Below are positions 22,169-29,079 of a stretch of 58,984 nt of DNA, piece after piece. Position 1 is the stretch's first letter, and each line of letters opens with the position of its first letter. The translations under genes and the position numbers were made by a program. Origin of the DNA: Alphaproteobacteria bacterium (GTDB taxonomy: Bacteria; Pseudomonadota; Alphaproteobacteria; ATCC43930; CGMCC-115725); contig JAGWON010000020.1 in NCBI GenBank assembly GCA_028871055.1, positions 1 to 58,984 on the forward strand, given 5' to 3'. The notes below the pieces were generated by a model. The model ran no database searches, was not told the DNA's origin, and saw nothing but the letters and a program-made list of their open reading frames with translations.

Positions 22169-22780
22169 ATGAACAATCGACGCAAAGCGGCAGAACACGA
22201 GTGCAGCGACGGCGGGCTTCGGTCGCCCAGCCGGCGGCTGATCCTGGGCGGCATCCCGGTCGTGGTGACCCTGACGAGCAAGCCGGCGTTGGCGATGACC
22301 GGCGAATGCTCGGTGTCGAATGCCCTGTCCGGCAACCTCTCCCATCCGTTGCCCGAGGGCACGAATTGCGGCCTGACGCCGGATAGCTGGATCAAGCTCG
22401 CGGGCACGCAACAGCTGTGGTCGCGTACCGGTTTCGCGCCGTCGACCAGCTTCCTCTCGGCTTGCGGTTCGCAGCCGTTCAACTCCCAGTGGAGCTGCGG
22501 CAACCAATCGCTGCTTGCAGCCCTCGAGGGTGGTCTGACGATTGGCTGCAAGGTCGGCCAGAATTCCGCTGCGCTCGATGCGACCAAGTTCGGCGCGCAG
22601 CTCGCCGCGGCCGTGCTTAATGCCGGCTGCTTTTCGCCGACCAATTATCCCGACACGGTGGCGCAGGTGCGCGGCCTCGTCGCTGCGATCTGGTCGAGCC
22701 AGCCGACGACGAAGAGCTTGGCGCAGGCGGAGCTCGATTCCGCGACCAATCGGATCTCGTCCCTCAACATCAACTCATAA
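22169..22780 (+). CDS. Tat-exported Cys-containing protein heading the PqqD/HprK-like cassette
   Basis: This 203-residue protein has a twin-arginine type leader (SPSRRLILGG, a hydrophobic stretch, then cleavage near ALA-MT at about residue 43). The mature part has six cysteines, in GECSVS, GTNCGLTP, SACGSQ, WSCGNQ, IGCKVG and AGCFSP. The segment CGLTPDSWIKLAGTQQLW followed by TGF recalls the TPGYWKN-type motif of some bacterial surface proteins, though it is divergent. It ends in ISSLNINS with a terminal Ser. The next gene starts five bases later, so the two are almost certainly cotranscribed. No enzyme signature is seen. It may be the substrate, or a structural product, of the downstream proteins. 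The alternative start GTG at 22163 is two codons upstream. Confidence 0.7.
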   Translation: MNNRRKAAEHECSDGGLRSPSRRLILGGIPVVVTLTSKPALAMTGECSVSNALSGNLSHPLPEGTNCGLTPDSWIKLAGTQQLWSRTGFAPSTSFLSACGSQPFNSQWSCGNQSLLAALEGGLTIGCKVGQNSAALDATKFGAQLAAAVLNAGCFSPTNYPDTVAQVRGLVAAIWSSQPTTKSLAQAELDSATNRISSLNINS

Positions 22781-22785
22781 AAAAC

Positions 22786-23088
22786 GTGACCGCATCCGCG
22801 CAGCTGCGCACCAAGGCCGAGACGTGGCGGATCGCCGCCGAAGTCCGTTGGCGCATATGGGACGGCGAAGTGGTCGCCTACAACGGACGGAGCGGCCACA
22901 CCCATCATTTCGCCGACTTCGCCGGCTGGGTCTTCGCTCATCTCGCGGCGCAGCCGGCGAGCGCCGACGGCCTGACGCAGGCGGCGGCCAATGACGTCGA
23001 GCTGCGCTCCGGCGCTGCGCCGTCGGCGACGGTCGAGCGCACGCTGGGCCTGCTCCGTCGCCTCGATCTGATCGAGCGGGCGCCATGA
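22786..23088 (+). CDS. PqqD-like protein (HPr-rel-A system type)
   Basis: This 100-residue protein resembles PqqD, the peptide chaperone of RiPP pathways, and specifically the PqqD relatives paired with HprK-related kinases. The N-terminal strand region WRIAAEVRWRIWDGEVVAYN is followed by GHTHHFADFAGWVFAHLA and a C-terminal winged-helix part TVERTLGLLRRLDLIERA. In PqqD proteins this fold binds a leader peptide. Translation starts at GTG. It overlaps the kinase gene by four bases (ATGA), which couples their translation. Confidence 0.8.
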   Translation: MTASAQLRTKAETWRIAAEVRWRIWDGEVVAYNGRSGHTHHFADFAGWVFAHLAAQPASADGLTQAAANDVELRSGAAPSATVERTLGLLRRLDLIERAP

Positions 23089-23963
23089 CCGCGAAACAAC
23101 ATGAAGTTCTCCAACTTCGGCTCGGCCCATTCACCGCCGCGCTCGCCACCGGCTTCACCGAGGTGATCGACGCGCTCGGCCGCCTTTATCCGGCGCAATT
23201 CCGCCAGCGTGCTGGCGATTTCGCCGATTTCCATGTCGCGCTGGTGCCCGGCAAGGGCGTGCGCCGCTACCTGCGGCCGCAGGCGCGCTTTCTGATCGAC
23301 GGCCAGGATCCGTTCAAGCCACTGCCGGCCTGTCAGGCGCTGCCGCTGGTCGAATGGGGACTCAACTACGCGATTGCTGGCCTCGCGCACCAGTATCTGA
23401 TCGTCCATGCCGCGGCGCTCGAGAAGAACGGCCGAGTCGCAGTCCTGCCCGGCGTTCCGGGTTCGGGCAAGAGCACTCTCGCCGCCGGCCTGGTCCATCG
23501 CGGCTGGCGCTTGCTGTCGGACGAACTGGCGCTGATCCGCCGCGACGACGGACAGGTCGTGCCCTTGGCGCGGCCGATCAACCTCAAGAACGCATCGATC
23601 GACGTGCTGAAGGCGTTCGCGCCGGACGCCGTGTTCAGCGATCCCGTATCCGATACCGTCAAGGGAACGGTCGTCCTGATGCGTGCGCCGGAGGATAGTC
23701 TGGCGCGCGTCGACGAGGTCGCGCCGGTCGGCTGGATCGTATTCCCGCAGTGGCGCGCCGGCGCGCCGGCGCGGTTCGAACCGTTCTCAAAAGCGGCCGG
23801 GCTGATCGAGGTCGGCCATCACGCGATGAATTACAGCCTGCACGGTGCGCAGGGCTTCGGGCTTCTCGCCCAGATTCTCGAAGGGAGCGGCTGCTACCGC
23901 TTCGCCTATGGCGACCTAAATGACGCAGCGAGTGCGTTCGACGCGCTCGCCGCGGCGGCGTGA
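23085..23963 (+). CDS. HprK-related kinase A-type protein
   Basis: This 292-residue protein has the core of HPr kinase/phosphorylase. The P-loop is GVPGSGKST (residues 123-131), preceded by a conserved His in LIVHAAALEK and followed by the acidic motif LLSDELALIRRDDGQ (about 143-157). There is no N-terminal HprK domain, and it lacks the canonical phosphorylase loop, so it is not the HPr enzyme. HprK-like kinases coupled to PqqD-like proteins have been proposed to act in peptide or protein modification, and related kinases phosphorylate lasso peptide precursors. The natural target here is unknown. It ends 20 bases before a convergent lipoprotein gene. Confidence 0.85.
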   Translation: MTAKQHEVLQLRLGPFTAALATGFTEVIDALGRLYPAQFRQRAGDFADFHVALVPGKGVRRYLRPQARFLIDGQDPFKPLPACQALPLVEWGLNYAIAGLAHQYLIVHAAALEKNGRVAVLPGVPGSGKSTLAAGLVHRGWRLLSDELALIRRDDGQVVPLARPINLKNASIDVLKAFAPDAVFSDPVSDTVKGTVVLMRAPEDSLARVDEVAPVGWIVFPQWRAGAPARFEPFSKAAGLIEVGHHAMNYSLHGAQGFGLLAQILEGSGCYRFAYGDLNDAASAFDALAAAA

Positions 23964-23983
23964 CGACGATGACGGCGTTCGGG

Positions 23984-24220
23984 CTAGCGCCAGACCGGCT
24001 TGCCGAGATAGATCTGCGACGGATCGCTCAGCGCGCCTGCGGTGGCGCCGAGCGCGCCGCCGAAGACCGCGCCGGTCAGCGGCATGCCGACCGCGGCACC
24101 CGCCAGCGCACCGACGCCGGCGCCCATGACGCCGCCGGTCAACGCACGGTCGCCCGGATTCGATCCGCAGCCCGCGACCAGAAGCCCGCTCGCAACAACG
24201 AAAACGGCCATACGACGCAT
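23984..24220 (-). CDS. Small glycine-zipper lipoprotein
   Basis: This is a 78-residue lipoprotein. The signal peptide ends in the lipobox LLVAGC (Cys at residue 18), so the mature protein is anchored by lipid. The remainder is a glycine-zipper repeat (GGVMGAGVGALAGAAVG, FGGALGATAGAL) typical of small outer-membrane lipoproteins such as YmgG/SlyB-like families. The start MRRMAVF follows GAGGAG by seven bases. A TTG codon further up (24235) is not needed. It converges on the HprK-like gene. Confidence 0.8.
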   Translation of the reverse strand: MRRMAVFVVASGLLVAGCGSNPGDRALTGGVMGAGVGALAGAAVGMPLTGAVFGGALGATAGALSDPSQIYLGKPVWR

Positions 24221-24235
24221 GACTTCGCTCCTCAA

Positions 24236-24495
24236 AGGCGGAAGGCGCGCGAGTATAGGTCGGTGATTTTGTGGAATACAATACTCTCAATTAAGTCAAT
24301 GGCTTGTATGTCGCGGTTAAAGTCATACAAGAGCAGAATTAAGTTAAATCAAGTGCTTAGGCCGATTTCCGATTCGCGCTGCCGCCCGGCGCGCATCGGT
24401 TTCGACCCAGAAACGACGAATCGGGAGCCCAGCGAGAACCGCGTCAGCGCCGAAGGATCCAAACGACGCCACCACCGGCACGACGGAGAGTTCAG
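24236..24495. other. AT-richer intergenic region with an 8-base palindrome
   Basis: This 260-base stretch is clearly richer in A and T than its surroundings between about 24260 and 24360. It contains cttgtatg (24303-24310) mirrored by catacaag (24324-24331) with a 13-base spacer, which could be an operator or a small RNA stem. It lies upstream of the minus-strand lipoprotein gene and the plus-strand micro-gene at 24496, so it may hold promoters for both. No longer gene is supported. Confidence 0.4.
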
Positions 24496-24573
24496 GTGAT
24501 CTCGCTCTTGCTTTGGTTGATGCGCATACCGGTCCCGGTGCTGATCCTGCTTTACCTGTTCAAGATCATCTGA
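24496..24573 (+). CDS. Micro-protein: 25-residue single-span membrane peptide
   Basis: A GTG start is preceded five bases earlier by the strong ribosome site ggagag (24485-24490). The 25-residue peptide is almost entirely hydrophobic (reading SLLLWLMRIPVPVLILLYLF in the middle) and ends KII, so one membrane helix with a cytoplasmic tail is likely. Its length, ribosome site and composition argue for a real gene. It lies convergent to msrP, 36 bases away. No named family is recognised, and its role, perhaps binding a membrane protein, is unknown. Confidence 0.5.
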   Translation: MISLLLWLMRIPVPVLILLYLFKII

Positions 24574-24608
24574 CCGGATCGGTTACGGGCGCAGAACGCG
24601 CCCGCGCT

Positions 24609-25583
24609 TCAGCGGAAGAGATTTTCGCCCTTGAGACCGTCGTACATCGCCGCTACGTATTCGCCGTAGCCATTCCAGATCAGCGTCGGACGCCGCGTGT
24701 CCTCGCCGAGCTCGCGCTCTGTCGCTTGGCTCCAGCGCGGATGCGGCACCGCCGGATTGACGTTGGCCCAAAAGCCGTATTCGTTCGATTGCAGCGCCGT
24801 CCAGAACGACTCCGGCCGCTTGTCGGTGAAGGTGAACTTGACGATCGATTTGATCGACTTGAATCCGTACTTCCAGGGCAGCGCCAGGCGTAGCGGCGCG
24901 CCGTCCTGCTTCGGCAGCGGCTTGCCGTACATGCCGGTCACCAGGAAGGCGAGGTCGTTGTTGGCCTCGAACATCGTCACGCCCTCGACATAGGGCCAGG
25001 GATAAAAGAACGCGCGCTGTCCGGGCGCCATCTTCGGATCCATGAACGTGACCATGTGGACGTACTTGGCGCTGCCGAGGGGCCGCGCCATGTCGACCAG
25101 CGTTTTCATCGGAAAGCCGGTCCACGGCACAGCCATCGACCAAGTTTCAACGCAGCGGTGGCGATAGAGCCGCTCCTCGAGCGTCACTTTCTTGAGCAGA
25201 TCGTCGATGCCAAGCGTCATCGGCTTCTCGACCATGCCGTCGATGGTCACGCTCCACGGCCGCACTTTGAGCGCGTCGGAATATTCGTAGACGTCCTTGT
25301 TGCTCGAGTACTCGTAGAAATTGTTGTAGGTGGTCGACAACTTTTCTGCCGTCAGCGGGCGATCGAGCGTGTACTTCGGATTGCGCTTCGCCGGATAGAG
25401 TCCGGCCGACGGATCGGCATCGGCGAAGGCTGGTGCGGCGCCGGCCAGCGCACCGGTGCCGGTGGCAGCAACGAGAGCGCCCATGCCCATCGCCTTGATC
25501 AGCGCGCGGCGGTTGTGAAAGACGGTCTCGGGCGTCGCTTCGCGTTCGGGAATTTCCCAGCGCCGCTTCCGTTTCACCCACAT
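24609..25583 (-). CDS. msrP: Protein-methionine-sulfoxide reductase catalytic subunit MsrP (YedY)
   Basis: This 324-residue periplasmic molybdoenzyme reduces methionine sulfoxide in envelope proteins. A Tat signal is seen at residues 25-55 (NRRALIKAMG, ending APAFA). The molybdenum-ligating Cys is in YRHRCVETWSMAVPW (C144). Other family stretches are GFPMKTLVDMARPLGSAKYV and YGKPLPKQDGAPLRLALPW. The Met at 25583 is chosen because GGAGG sits five bases upstream. MsrP normally takes electrons from the haem protein MsrQ, encoded next door. No msrQ is present nearby, so it must be elsewhere or replaced. The molybdopterin genes at 42.8-45.3 kb supply its cofactor. Confidence 0.95.
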   Translation of the reverse strand: MWVKRKRRWEIPEREATPETVFHNRRALIKAMGMGALVAATGTGALAGAAPAFADADPSAGLYPAKRNPKYTLDRPLTAEKLSTTYNNFYEYSSNKDVYEYSDALKVRPWSVTIDGMVEKPMTLGIDDLLKKVTLEERLYRHRCVETWSMAVPWTGFPMKTLVDMARPLGSAKYVHMVTFMDPKMAPGQRAFFYPWPYVEGVTMFEANNDLAFLVTGMYGKPLPKQDGAPLRLALPWKYGFKSIKSIVKFTFTDKRPESFWTALQSNEYGFWANVNPAVPHPRWSQATERELGEDTRRPTLIWNGYGEYVAAMYDGLKGENLFR

Positions 25584-25689
25584 GCCGACCTCCATTCCAA
25601 TGGCGGCAGCGATACCGCCAAGGCGCCATCACATCAAGTCACGCTCGCGCGACTATCGCTGAAATAAATTTAACATCCGCGAATCGTCG

Positions 25690-27720
25690 TTATTGCGCGG
25701 CCTCGCCGGTCCGCGTCGCCAGCACCTTCTCGGCCAGCTTGCCGATGAGCTCCTGGAGCCGGTCGAAACGGTGCGTGAAGGTGCCGGTGCCGAGCGTCGC
25801 TGAGCGCAGCTCAATGATCAGGTCGTGCATTTCCGCCAGCGGCAAGTCGGTCGCGACCACGTCCCAGCCGGTCCATTCGGGCTTCGCATCGTAGCCCAGG
25901 ATATGACCGCGCCGCGCCGAGACGATACGCTGGACGCGCGAGGTGAAGGCATTCGGCACCGAGATCTCGACGCGATGGATCGGCTCGAGCAGCACCGGTT
26001 CGCATTTCGGCATCGCCTCGCTCATCGCCTGGCGCGCCGCCGTCTTGAACGCCTGGTCCGAGCTGTCGACGGCATGGAACTGGCCGGTCACTAGCTTGAC
26101 CGCGACGTCGACCACCGGACAGCCGCAGGGGCCGTGACGCAGGTACTCCCTCACGCCCTCCTCGACCGCCGGAATGTAGTTGCGTGGGATGGCGCCGCCG
26201 ACGACCGCGTCGACGAAGGCAAAGCCGCCGCCGCGCGGCAACGGCTTGATCTCGATCTGGATGTCGGCGAATTGGCCGTGGCCGCCGCTCTGGCGCTTGA
26301 AGCGCGAATGGATCGCGGTGCCCTTGCGGATGGTTTCGCGGTACGGAATCTGCGGGCGTCGTGCCTGAACCGCGAGGTTGAATTTATGCCGCAGCCGGTC
26401 GAGCGCGATTTGCAGGTGGATGTCGCCCTGGCCCCACAGCGCCAGCTCCTGCAGCTCCGCGTTCTGCTCGAGCGAGAGAGTCGGATCTTCCTCGATCAAT
26501 TTCTGAATCGCGCCGGTGAGCTTGACCTCGTCGTTGCGCTTTTCCGCCGCGATCGCGAGGCCGAAGACCGGATCGGGCGGCGCGACGCGCGGCAGCGTCG
26601 GCGGCGGGCCGGCAGCCAGGACCGTGCCGGTCGCGACACCGTCGAGCCGCACCAGCGCGGCGATCTCGCCGGCGCCCGCACCGCCCGGCAGCTTTTCCGC
26701 CACCGCGCCCTGAAGACACACCACGCCGGCGACGCGCACGCCGTTGAAGCTCATGCCCTCGGTCACCGCACCGCGCCAGACGCGCACCAGCGACAGCTTG
26801 CCGGCGTGGGGCGGGTTATAGGTCTTGATCACCTGCGCGATAGTGCCGTCGGCGTGGCCGATGCCAAGCCGTTCGGCGCTCGTGGCCGCGGCAGGCGTCT
26901 CGTGCCGCAGTGCCTTCCACAGCCGGCGCACGCCGTGATCGAGCAACGCCGCACCCAGGAAGACGGGCACAATCAGGTCGCGACGCACGTCCTGCGTTAG
27001 TTGATTGTAAATGTCATCCTTCGAGGGCTGGATGTCCTCGAGCAGCTGCTCCAGAAGCTTGTCGTCGAAATCAGCAAGTTTCTCGACCAAGCTGGCGCGC
27101 GATTCCTGCTCAGCCGCCGCCATCTCGTCCGGCAGCTTGACCAGGTCCGAGGCCGCGCCCGGCTGATAGCGATAGGCGCGTTCGCTGACCAGATCGACGT
27201 AGCCGGAAATCGTGCCGTCGGGGCCGGGCAGCGGCACCTGGCGCAGCACCAGCGGGCGCGCCGAGATGGATTGCAACGCCGCCAGCACCTCCGAGACGCG
27301 CGCTGATGTCTGGTCGATCTTGTTGACGAAGATCATGTGCGGGATCTGGCGGTCGTCGAGAAATTTGAGCAGCGGCGAGAGCGCCAGGACGCGGTCGGGC
27401 ACCGCTTCGCACACCACCACCGCGACATCGGCCGCGAGCAGCGCCGTCTGCGCTTCGGTCGCGAGCTCGACCGACCCCGGGCAATCGAGGAAGAACCAGC
27501 GGTCGCCGAGATAGGTGGCGTGCGCCGGGTTGATCTCGGTCGACATCTGACGCGCCCGGGCCTCGGGAGCGGAATCGCCGACGGTGGTATGGTCTTTCTG
27601 GGTACCGCGTCGGTGGATGGCGTCGGCGGCGAACAGCAGGGCTTCGAGGAGGGTCGTCTTGCCCGAAAGGTAAGGTCCGACCAGGGCCGCTACGCGCGGC
27701 CCGCCCGCTTTTTCGCCCAT
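25690..27720 (-). CDS. Elongation factor G-like GTPase (atypical EF-G paralogue)
   Basis: This 676-residue protein has the domain order of EF-G: G domain, domain II (near KLSLVRVWRGAVTEGMSFNG), domain III, domain IV (GQFADIQIEIKPLPRGGGF) and domain V (ILGYDAKPEWTGWDVVATDL). The G domain is unusual. The P-loop is GPYLSGKT (15-22), switch I lacks RGITI, and G3 reads DCPGS (78-82) where EF-G has DTPGH, so the catalytic His is missing. G4 is NKID (132-135). It is therefore a divergent EF-G paralogue, probably not the main translocase; ribosome recycling, stress or a tRNA-related role is possible. It ends 106 bases upstream of msrP's start on the same strand. Confidence 0.85.
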   Translation of the reverse strand: MGEKAGGPRVAALVGPYLSGKTTLLEALLFAADAIHRRGTQKDHTTVGDSAPEARARQMSTEINPAHATYLGDRWFFLDCPGSVELATEAQTALLAADVAVVVCEAVPDRVLALSPLLKFLDDRQIPHMIFVNKIDQTSARVSEVLAALQSISARPLVLRQVPLPGPDGTISGYVDLVSERAYRYQPGAASDLVKLPDEMAAAEQESRASLVEKLADFDDKLLEQLLEDIQPSKDDIYNQLTQDVRRDLIVPVFLGAALLDHGVRRLWKALRHETPAAATSAERLGIGHADGTIAQVIKTYNPPHAGKLSLVRVWRGAVTEGMSFNGVRVAGVVCLQGAVAEKLPGGAGAGEIAALVRLDGVATGTVLAAGPPPTLPRVAPPDPVFGLAIAAEKRNDEVKLTGAIQKLIEEDPTLSLEQNAELQELALWGQGDIHLQIALDRLRHKFNLAVQARRPQIPYRETIRKGTAIHSRFKRQSGGHGQFADIQIEIKPLPRGGGFAFVDAVVGGAIPRNYIPAVEEGVREYLRHGPCGCPVVDVAVKLVTGQFHAVDSSDQAFKTAARQAMSEAMPKCEPVLLEPIHRVEISVPNAFTSRVQRIVSARRGHILGYDAKPEWTGWDVVATDLPLAEMHDLIIELRSATLGTGTFTHRFDRLQELIGKLAEKVLATRTGEAAQ

Positions 27721-27920
27721 GCTTGCCTCCGCATCACATCGCGCGCCGCGTCCGGCCCGGGTTCGATCCGTTTCGGGGCTTCGTCAGGAACGCCCCCCGT
27801 TAGCGACGCACCCTCCGCGACGATGGTCGCGCCGCCGCTCGGTCGAGGCAACCGGAATCTGGATCGAGCCGCGCTATTTCGCCGCGGTTCTGGCGGCAAG
27901 CAAACAGGCGCGCTCCGCCC

Positions 27921-28568
27921 TCAAAGAAAGGCCGACATATCGGCATGGGCCCGGACGATGTGGGCCTCCATTCGGGCCACCGCGGTTTCGATATTATGTT
28001 CGGACAACGCGTCAATGATGGACGAATGTTCGTGCCAAACGCGCGTCGAGATCTTTTCGAGTTGTAACACCGCCCCCATCGTCCGGCGCAGGTGCTGCCA
28101 GTTCAACCGCATGGAGTCGATGATCAACGAATTTCCCGACAGGTCGTAAAGGAACAGGTGAAAGTTCATGTCGCATTCGATCATGCCGCGGATGTCTTTG
28201 CGCCGCGCCACCGCCTCGCCCTCCGCCACCAGAGCGCGACCCGCCGCGATTGCCGCCGGGGTGGCACGCGCTGCCGCCAACCTCACCGCGAGCGGTTCGA
28301 TCGCGGAGCGGAATTCATAGATCGAATGGAACTGCTGATGATCGATCGGCGCGACGGCAAGGCCGCAACGCCCGGTCGCGCGGACGAAGCCCTGCGCCTT
28401 CAGCACCAGCAGCGCATTATGGACGGGCTGCCGCGAGACTTTGAGGCGCTTGGCCACGTCGGCCTGGGTCAACCGTTCGCCGGGACTAAGGGTGCCGTCG
28501 CAAATCGCGTCGAGTAGCGTTGAATAGGCCTGATCGACAAGGGTTTTTGGGCTGGCCAGTGCTCGCAC
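27921..28568 (-). CDS. GntR family (FadR/FCD subfamily) transcriptional regulator
   Basis: This 215-residue repressor-type protein has an N-terminal winged helix (VDQAYSTLLDAICDGTLSPG, ADVAKRLKVSRQPVHNALLV) and an all-helical FCD effector domain with metal-binding histidines. The frame extends to 28646, but that would run through the operator. I prefer the GTG at 28568, which has aaagga four bases upstream. It is divergent from the acyl-CoA mutase operon, with a GTATAC palindrome in the shared gap, so it probably represses that operon and itself until the substrate acid or its CoA ester binds. Confidence 0.88.
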   Translation of the reverse strand: MRALASPKTLVDQAYSTLLDAICDGTLSPGERLTQADVAKRLKVSRQPVHNALLVLKAQGFVRATGRCGLAVAPIDHQQFHSIYEFRSAIEPLAVRLAAARATPAAIAAGRALVAEGEAVARRKDIRGMIECDMNFHLFLYDLSGNSLIIDSMRLNWQHLRRTMGAVLQLEKISTRVWHEHSSIIDALSEHNIETAVARMEAHIVRAHADMSAFL

Positions 28569-28628
28569 GGCGTCCTTTCCGCTTCCTACCGGTGATATCG
28601 CCGGGGTCGTTGCGTACGTCAGAATACG

Positions 28629-28641
28629 GTATACAGTATAC
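28629..28641. promoter_or_regulatory. GTATAC-A-GTATAC palindromic operator
   Basis: The 13-base sequence gtatacagtatac is a perfect palindrome made of two GTATAC units around a central A/T. A partial third unit (aatac) lies to its left at 28623-28627. It sits between the GntR gene and the mutase operon, 30 bases before the B12-subunit start codon. GntR proteins of the FadR group often bind such T/A-centred palindromes, so this is the likely operator for the adjacent regulator. Confidence 0.65.
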
Positions 28642-28671
28642 AACACCTACAAAAACTCGGGGAGCGACGCC

Positions 28672-29079
28672 ATGGCATCGCCGATCCGTATCTTGCTGGC
28701 CAAGGTCGGCCTCGACGGCCACGACCGCGGGGTGAAGGTCGTCGCTCGCGCACTGCGCGACGCCGGCATGGACGTGATCTATTCTGGCCTGCACCGGACC
28801 CCGGACGAGGTCGTCACCGCAGCTATCCAAGAGGACGTCGACGTCCTCGGCGTCAGCCTCCTGTCCGGCGTCCAGATGACAGTGTTCCCGAAGATTTTCG
28901 CCCGGCTCAAGCAGGAGGGCGCCAACGACATGATCGTCGTCGCGGGCGGCGTCATGCCCGACGAGGACGTCGTCGCGTTGAAAAAGATGGGCGTCAGCGA
29001 AGTACTGCTGCAGGACACGCCGCCCGAAAAGATCGTGTCGCGGCTGCGCGAACTGGTCGCTCAGCGCGGCGCGCGGTGA
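28672..29079 (+). CDS. hcmB: B12-binding small subunit of an acyl-CoA mutase (HcmB-like)
   Basis: This 135-residue cobalamin-binding domain forms the small subunit of a two-protein acyl-CoA mutase. The motif LDGHDRG holds the lower-ligand His (H17). GVSLLSGVQ and VVAGGVMPDEDV complete the B12 pocket. The start is ATG with gggag eight bases before it. It leads the operon and pairs with the large subunit at 31500. As the large subunit carries the 2-hydroxyisobutyryl-CoA mutase signature, I name it HcmB-like; the sequence alone would also fit methylmalonyl- or isobutyryl-CoA mutase. Confidence 0.88.
   Translation: MASPIRILLAKVGLDGHDRGVKVVARALRDAGMDVIYSGLHRTPDEVVTAAIQEDVDVLGVSLLSGVQMTVFPKIFARLKQEGANDMIVVAGGVMPDEDVVALKKMGVSEVLLQDTPPEKIVSRLRELVAQRGAR

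Noticed and set aside
23085-23963. Canonical HPr kinase/phosphorylase
   Set aside because: It lacks the N-terminal HprK domain and is not next to HPr or PTS genes.
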